Below, piece after piece: positions 6,737 through 7,861 of a stretch of DNA of 7,861 nt; position 1 is the stretch's first letter; each line of letters begins with the position of its first letter. The position numbers and the translations under genes are program-made. This DNA comes from Thermoleophilia bacterium (GTDB lineage: Bacteria; Actinomycetota; Thermoleophilia; Gaiellales; Gaiellaceae): positions 1 through 7,861 of the forward strand of contig JAICVP010000094.1 in assembly GCA_025935275.1 (NCBI GenBank). Direction: 5' to 3'. The notes under the pieces were generated by a model, which had not been told where the DNA came from, made no database searches, and saw only the letters and a program-made list of their open reading frames with translations.

Positions 6737-6810
6737 AATATCACGCGAAACGGATCGGAGCAAGTCCCTCGAATGAGCTAAAGCGGTTTCCTCTCTCCGC
6801 CGATCACTGC

Positions 6811-6896
6811 ACCAACAGAGGGGGAGACAGGACATCCTCGGAGGAGGCCGCAACCTTCGAGGTGAGAGATCCCGACTCCCCCTCTTTTCGTTTGGT
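6811..6896. other. Nested inverted-repeat element, possible terminator or structured RNA
   Basis: A perfect 10-bp outer stem pairs AGAGGGGGAG (6817–6826) with CTCCCCCTCT (6876–6885). Inside it, CCTCGGAGG (6836–6844) pairs with CCTTCGAGG (6854–6862) around a 9-base loop. ACCAA (6811–6815) can pair with TTGGT (6892–6896) as an outer extension. The inner stem has one position that is a G·U wobble in plus-strand RNA but an A·C mismatch in minus-strand RNA. A TCTTTT run follows the outer stem on the plus strand. Both points favour plus-strand RNA, yet both flanking genes are on the minus strand. It fills much of the 190-bp gap between them. A terminator for the transglycosylase gene, perhaps bidirectional, is the conservative reading. 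Confidence 0.5.
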
Positions 6897-6908
6897 CCCG
6901 GGCGCTGC

Positions 6909-7820
6909 CTACGAGAAACGGCGCCGCAGAGCGAGCACGTTCACGACGAACGCGCGCGTCTTGGGGAAGAGGCCGTGGGCCCGGACTGCGGCGGGGCCCT
7001 GGTTGTACGCGCCGATCGCGAGGCGGACGTTGAAGTGGAACTCGTGCAGGAGCTGGCGCAGGTAGGCCACGCCGACGTGGATGTTCCCGTCCATGCCGTG
7101 GCGCACGTTGCGCCCGAGGAGCACCATCTCGACGTACGACCACGTCTGTGGAGTGACCTGCATGACGCCGCGCGCGCCGACGCTCGAGCGAACGTGCTGC
7201 TGGAACCCTGATTCCTGCCAGGCGAGCGCCTTCACGAGGCTGGGGCTGAGGCCGTAGTAGCGCGCCCAGTAGCCGAGCAGGGCGCGGGCGCCCTTGCCCG
7301 AGCGGCGCGTCGTCGAGTGGGTCGGCTGCGGGACGGCGCGGCCCACGCCGAAGCTGGCGAGCGTCTGCGTGCCGACAAGCCCGTCGACGGCGAGATGTCG
7401 GCCCCGCTGGTAGCGCATGACCGCTCGCCTCGTCCGCTCGGTGAAGTGGCCATCCACGCTCCCCGGCCAGAAGCCGCGGCGCTTGAGGAAGAACTCGAGG
7501 ACGGAGACGTCCCAGCCGACGTTGCCGCTCACGATCAGGTGCCGCTGGCCGAAGAGCGGGCGCCCGAGGCGCCCGAGCTTCCCCCGGGTGATCGGCCCGG
7601 CGACGCCGTCGACAACGATGCCGACATGGCGCTGGAACCGCCGCACGCCGTTCGCGGTCATCGGCCCGGCGATTCCGTCGATCGGCCCCACGTAGTAGCC
7701 GCGCGCCTTCAGCGCGACCTGAAGGCCGGGGACCTGCGGGTTCGTGACGGCATGCGCGGCGGCCGGCAGCGCGAGCGCCGTAACGACTGACAGACACGCG
7801 AGGAGAGCCCTTGGCCGCAT
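6909..7820 (-). CDS. Secreted lytic transglycosylase-like protein with two peptidoglycan-binding domains
   Basis: The 303-residue protein is predicted to be secreted and to bind and cleave cell-wall glycan. A signal peptide (MRPRALLACLSVVTALALPAAAHA) has a likely cleavage after AHA, residues 22–24. Two PG_binding_1-type repeats follow at about 30–85 (LQVALKARGYYVGPIDGIAGPMT…VRRFQR) and 104–158 (VLEFFLKRRGFWPGSVDGHFTERTRRAVMRYQ). Each has the usual GxxDGxxGxxT-like core. After a Ser/Thr/Arg linker (165–177) comes a lysozyme-fold SLT domain (about 180–300). It has catalytic Glu203 in WQESGF, the GVMQVTP motif (218–224), DGNIHVGVAYL (244–254) and AIGAYNQGPAAV (268–279). The catalytic residue and flanking motifs are intact. 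The ATG at 7820 gives a textbook signal peptide. No clear ribosome-binding site is visible; a stem-loop occupies that position. It probably acts in cell-wall remodelling. Confidence 0.92.
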   Translation of the reverse strand: MRPRALLACLSVVTALALPAAAHAVTNPQVPGLQVALKARGYYVGPIDGIAGPMTANGVRRFQRHVGIVVDGVAGPITRGKLGRLGRPLFGQRHLIVSGNVGWDVSVLEFFLKRRGFWPGSVDGHFTERTRRAVMRYQRGRHLAVDGLVGTQTLASFGVGRAVPQPTHSTTRRSGKGARALLGYWARYYGLSPSLVKALAWQESGFQQHVRSSVGARGVMQVTPQTWSYVEMVLLGRNVRHGMDGNIHVGVAYLRQLLHEFHFNVRLAIGAYNQGPAAVRAHGLFPKTRAFVVNVLALRRRFS

Positions 7821-7821
7821 G

Positions 7822-7844
7822 GGACCGACCGTTTTCGTCGGTCC
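7822..7844 (-). promoter_or_regulatory. 8-bp stem-loop directly before the transglycosylase start codon
   Basis: On the minus strand GGACCGAC, a 7-base A-rich loop and GTCGGTCC form a perfect 8-bp hairpin. It ends one base before the ATG at 7820. It occupies the place where a ribosome-binding site would lie and would tie up the start region in the mRNA. It could be a translational control hairpin or the 3' part of a larger leader structure cut off by the window edge. Confidence 0.5.
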
Positions 7845-7861
7845 GGCTGCGTTCCCTGCGC

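Noticed and set aside
6719..6853. N-terminal extension of the MarR–GNAT frame upstream of ATG 6718
   Set aside because: The extension translates to an Arg/Ser/Cys-rich stretch with no homology pattern and would run through the palindromic operator. The MarR domain begins naturally at 6718.
6817..6885. tRNA gene suggested by the GGGGGAG/CTCCCCC pairing and an internal TTCGA
   Set aside because: The TTCGA lies too far from the 3' acceptor strand, there is no D-arm or anticodon arm, and the length is too short for a tRNA.
6811..6896. Riboswitch identity for the nested hairpin: SAM-I-like (plus strand GCAACC…AGGTG…ATCCC) or glycine-like (minus strand CGAAGG)
   Set aside because: Only short fragments match. 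The kink-turn and full binding core of SAM-I and the complete glycine aptamer core are missing, and neither flanking gene fits those regulons.

Overview
The window is a gene-dense, very GC-rich (by eye about 70%) bacterial chromosomal segment. GTG starts, a Rex redox sensor next to a small glutaredoxin-like gene, a MarR–GNAT fusion and a secreted peptidoglycan-binding/lysozyme-fold protein suggest an Actinomycetota chromosome, perhaps a deep-branching class such as Thermoleophilia. The lineage is an inference from gene content and composition; no rRNA or other marker gene is present. Nothing in the window looks like a phage, insertion sequence or CRISPR array.

Plus strand, 1–5828: the last codons of what is probably rimI abut tsaD (56–1024; tRNA t6A synthesis). 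The start of a secreted subtilisin-family (S8) protein (1002–3569) overlaps the end of tsaD. After an AAAGGAG ribosome-binding site comes a Glu/Leu/Phe/Val-dehydrogenase-family glutamate dehydrogenase (3581–4855). A glutaredoxin-like protein (4839–5093) overlaps its last 17 bases. A 78-bp gap with a possible leaderless promoter leads to rex (5172–5828), the NADH/NAD+-sensing repressor. The first five genes are packed without gaps and could be one operon. The NAD(P)-linked dehydrogenase, thiol-redox protein and NADH sensor form a loose redox group.

Minus strand, 7861–5825: a secreted protein with two peptidoglycan-binding domains and a lytic-transglycosylase domain (7820–6909), a 190-bp gap, then a MarR–GNAT protein (6718–5825). 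The last gene converges on rex, and the two stop codons share the same CTAG tetranucleotide, leaving no room for a terminator between them.

The least-explained sequence is non-coding. A perfect 16-bp palindrome lies two bases before the MarR–GNAT start and is probably its own operator. A nested inverted-repeat element (about 6811–6896) lies between the two minus-strand genes. A perfect 8-bp stem-loop ends one base before the start codon of the transglycosylase gene. The S8 protein keeps its Asp/His/Ser/Asn residues but departs from the family consensus around three of them. I see no clear evidence of a wholly new multi-gene system here.
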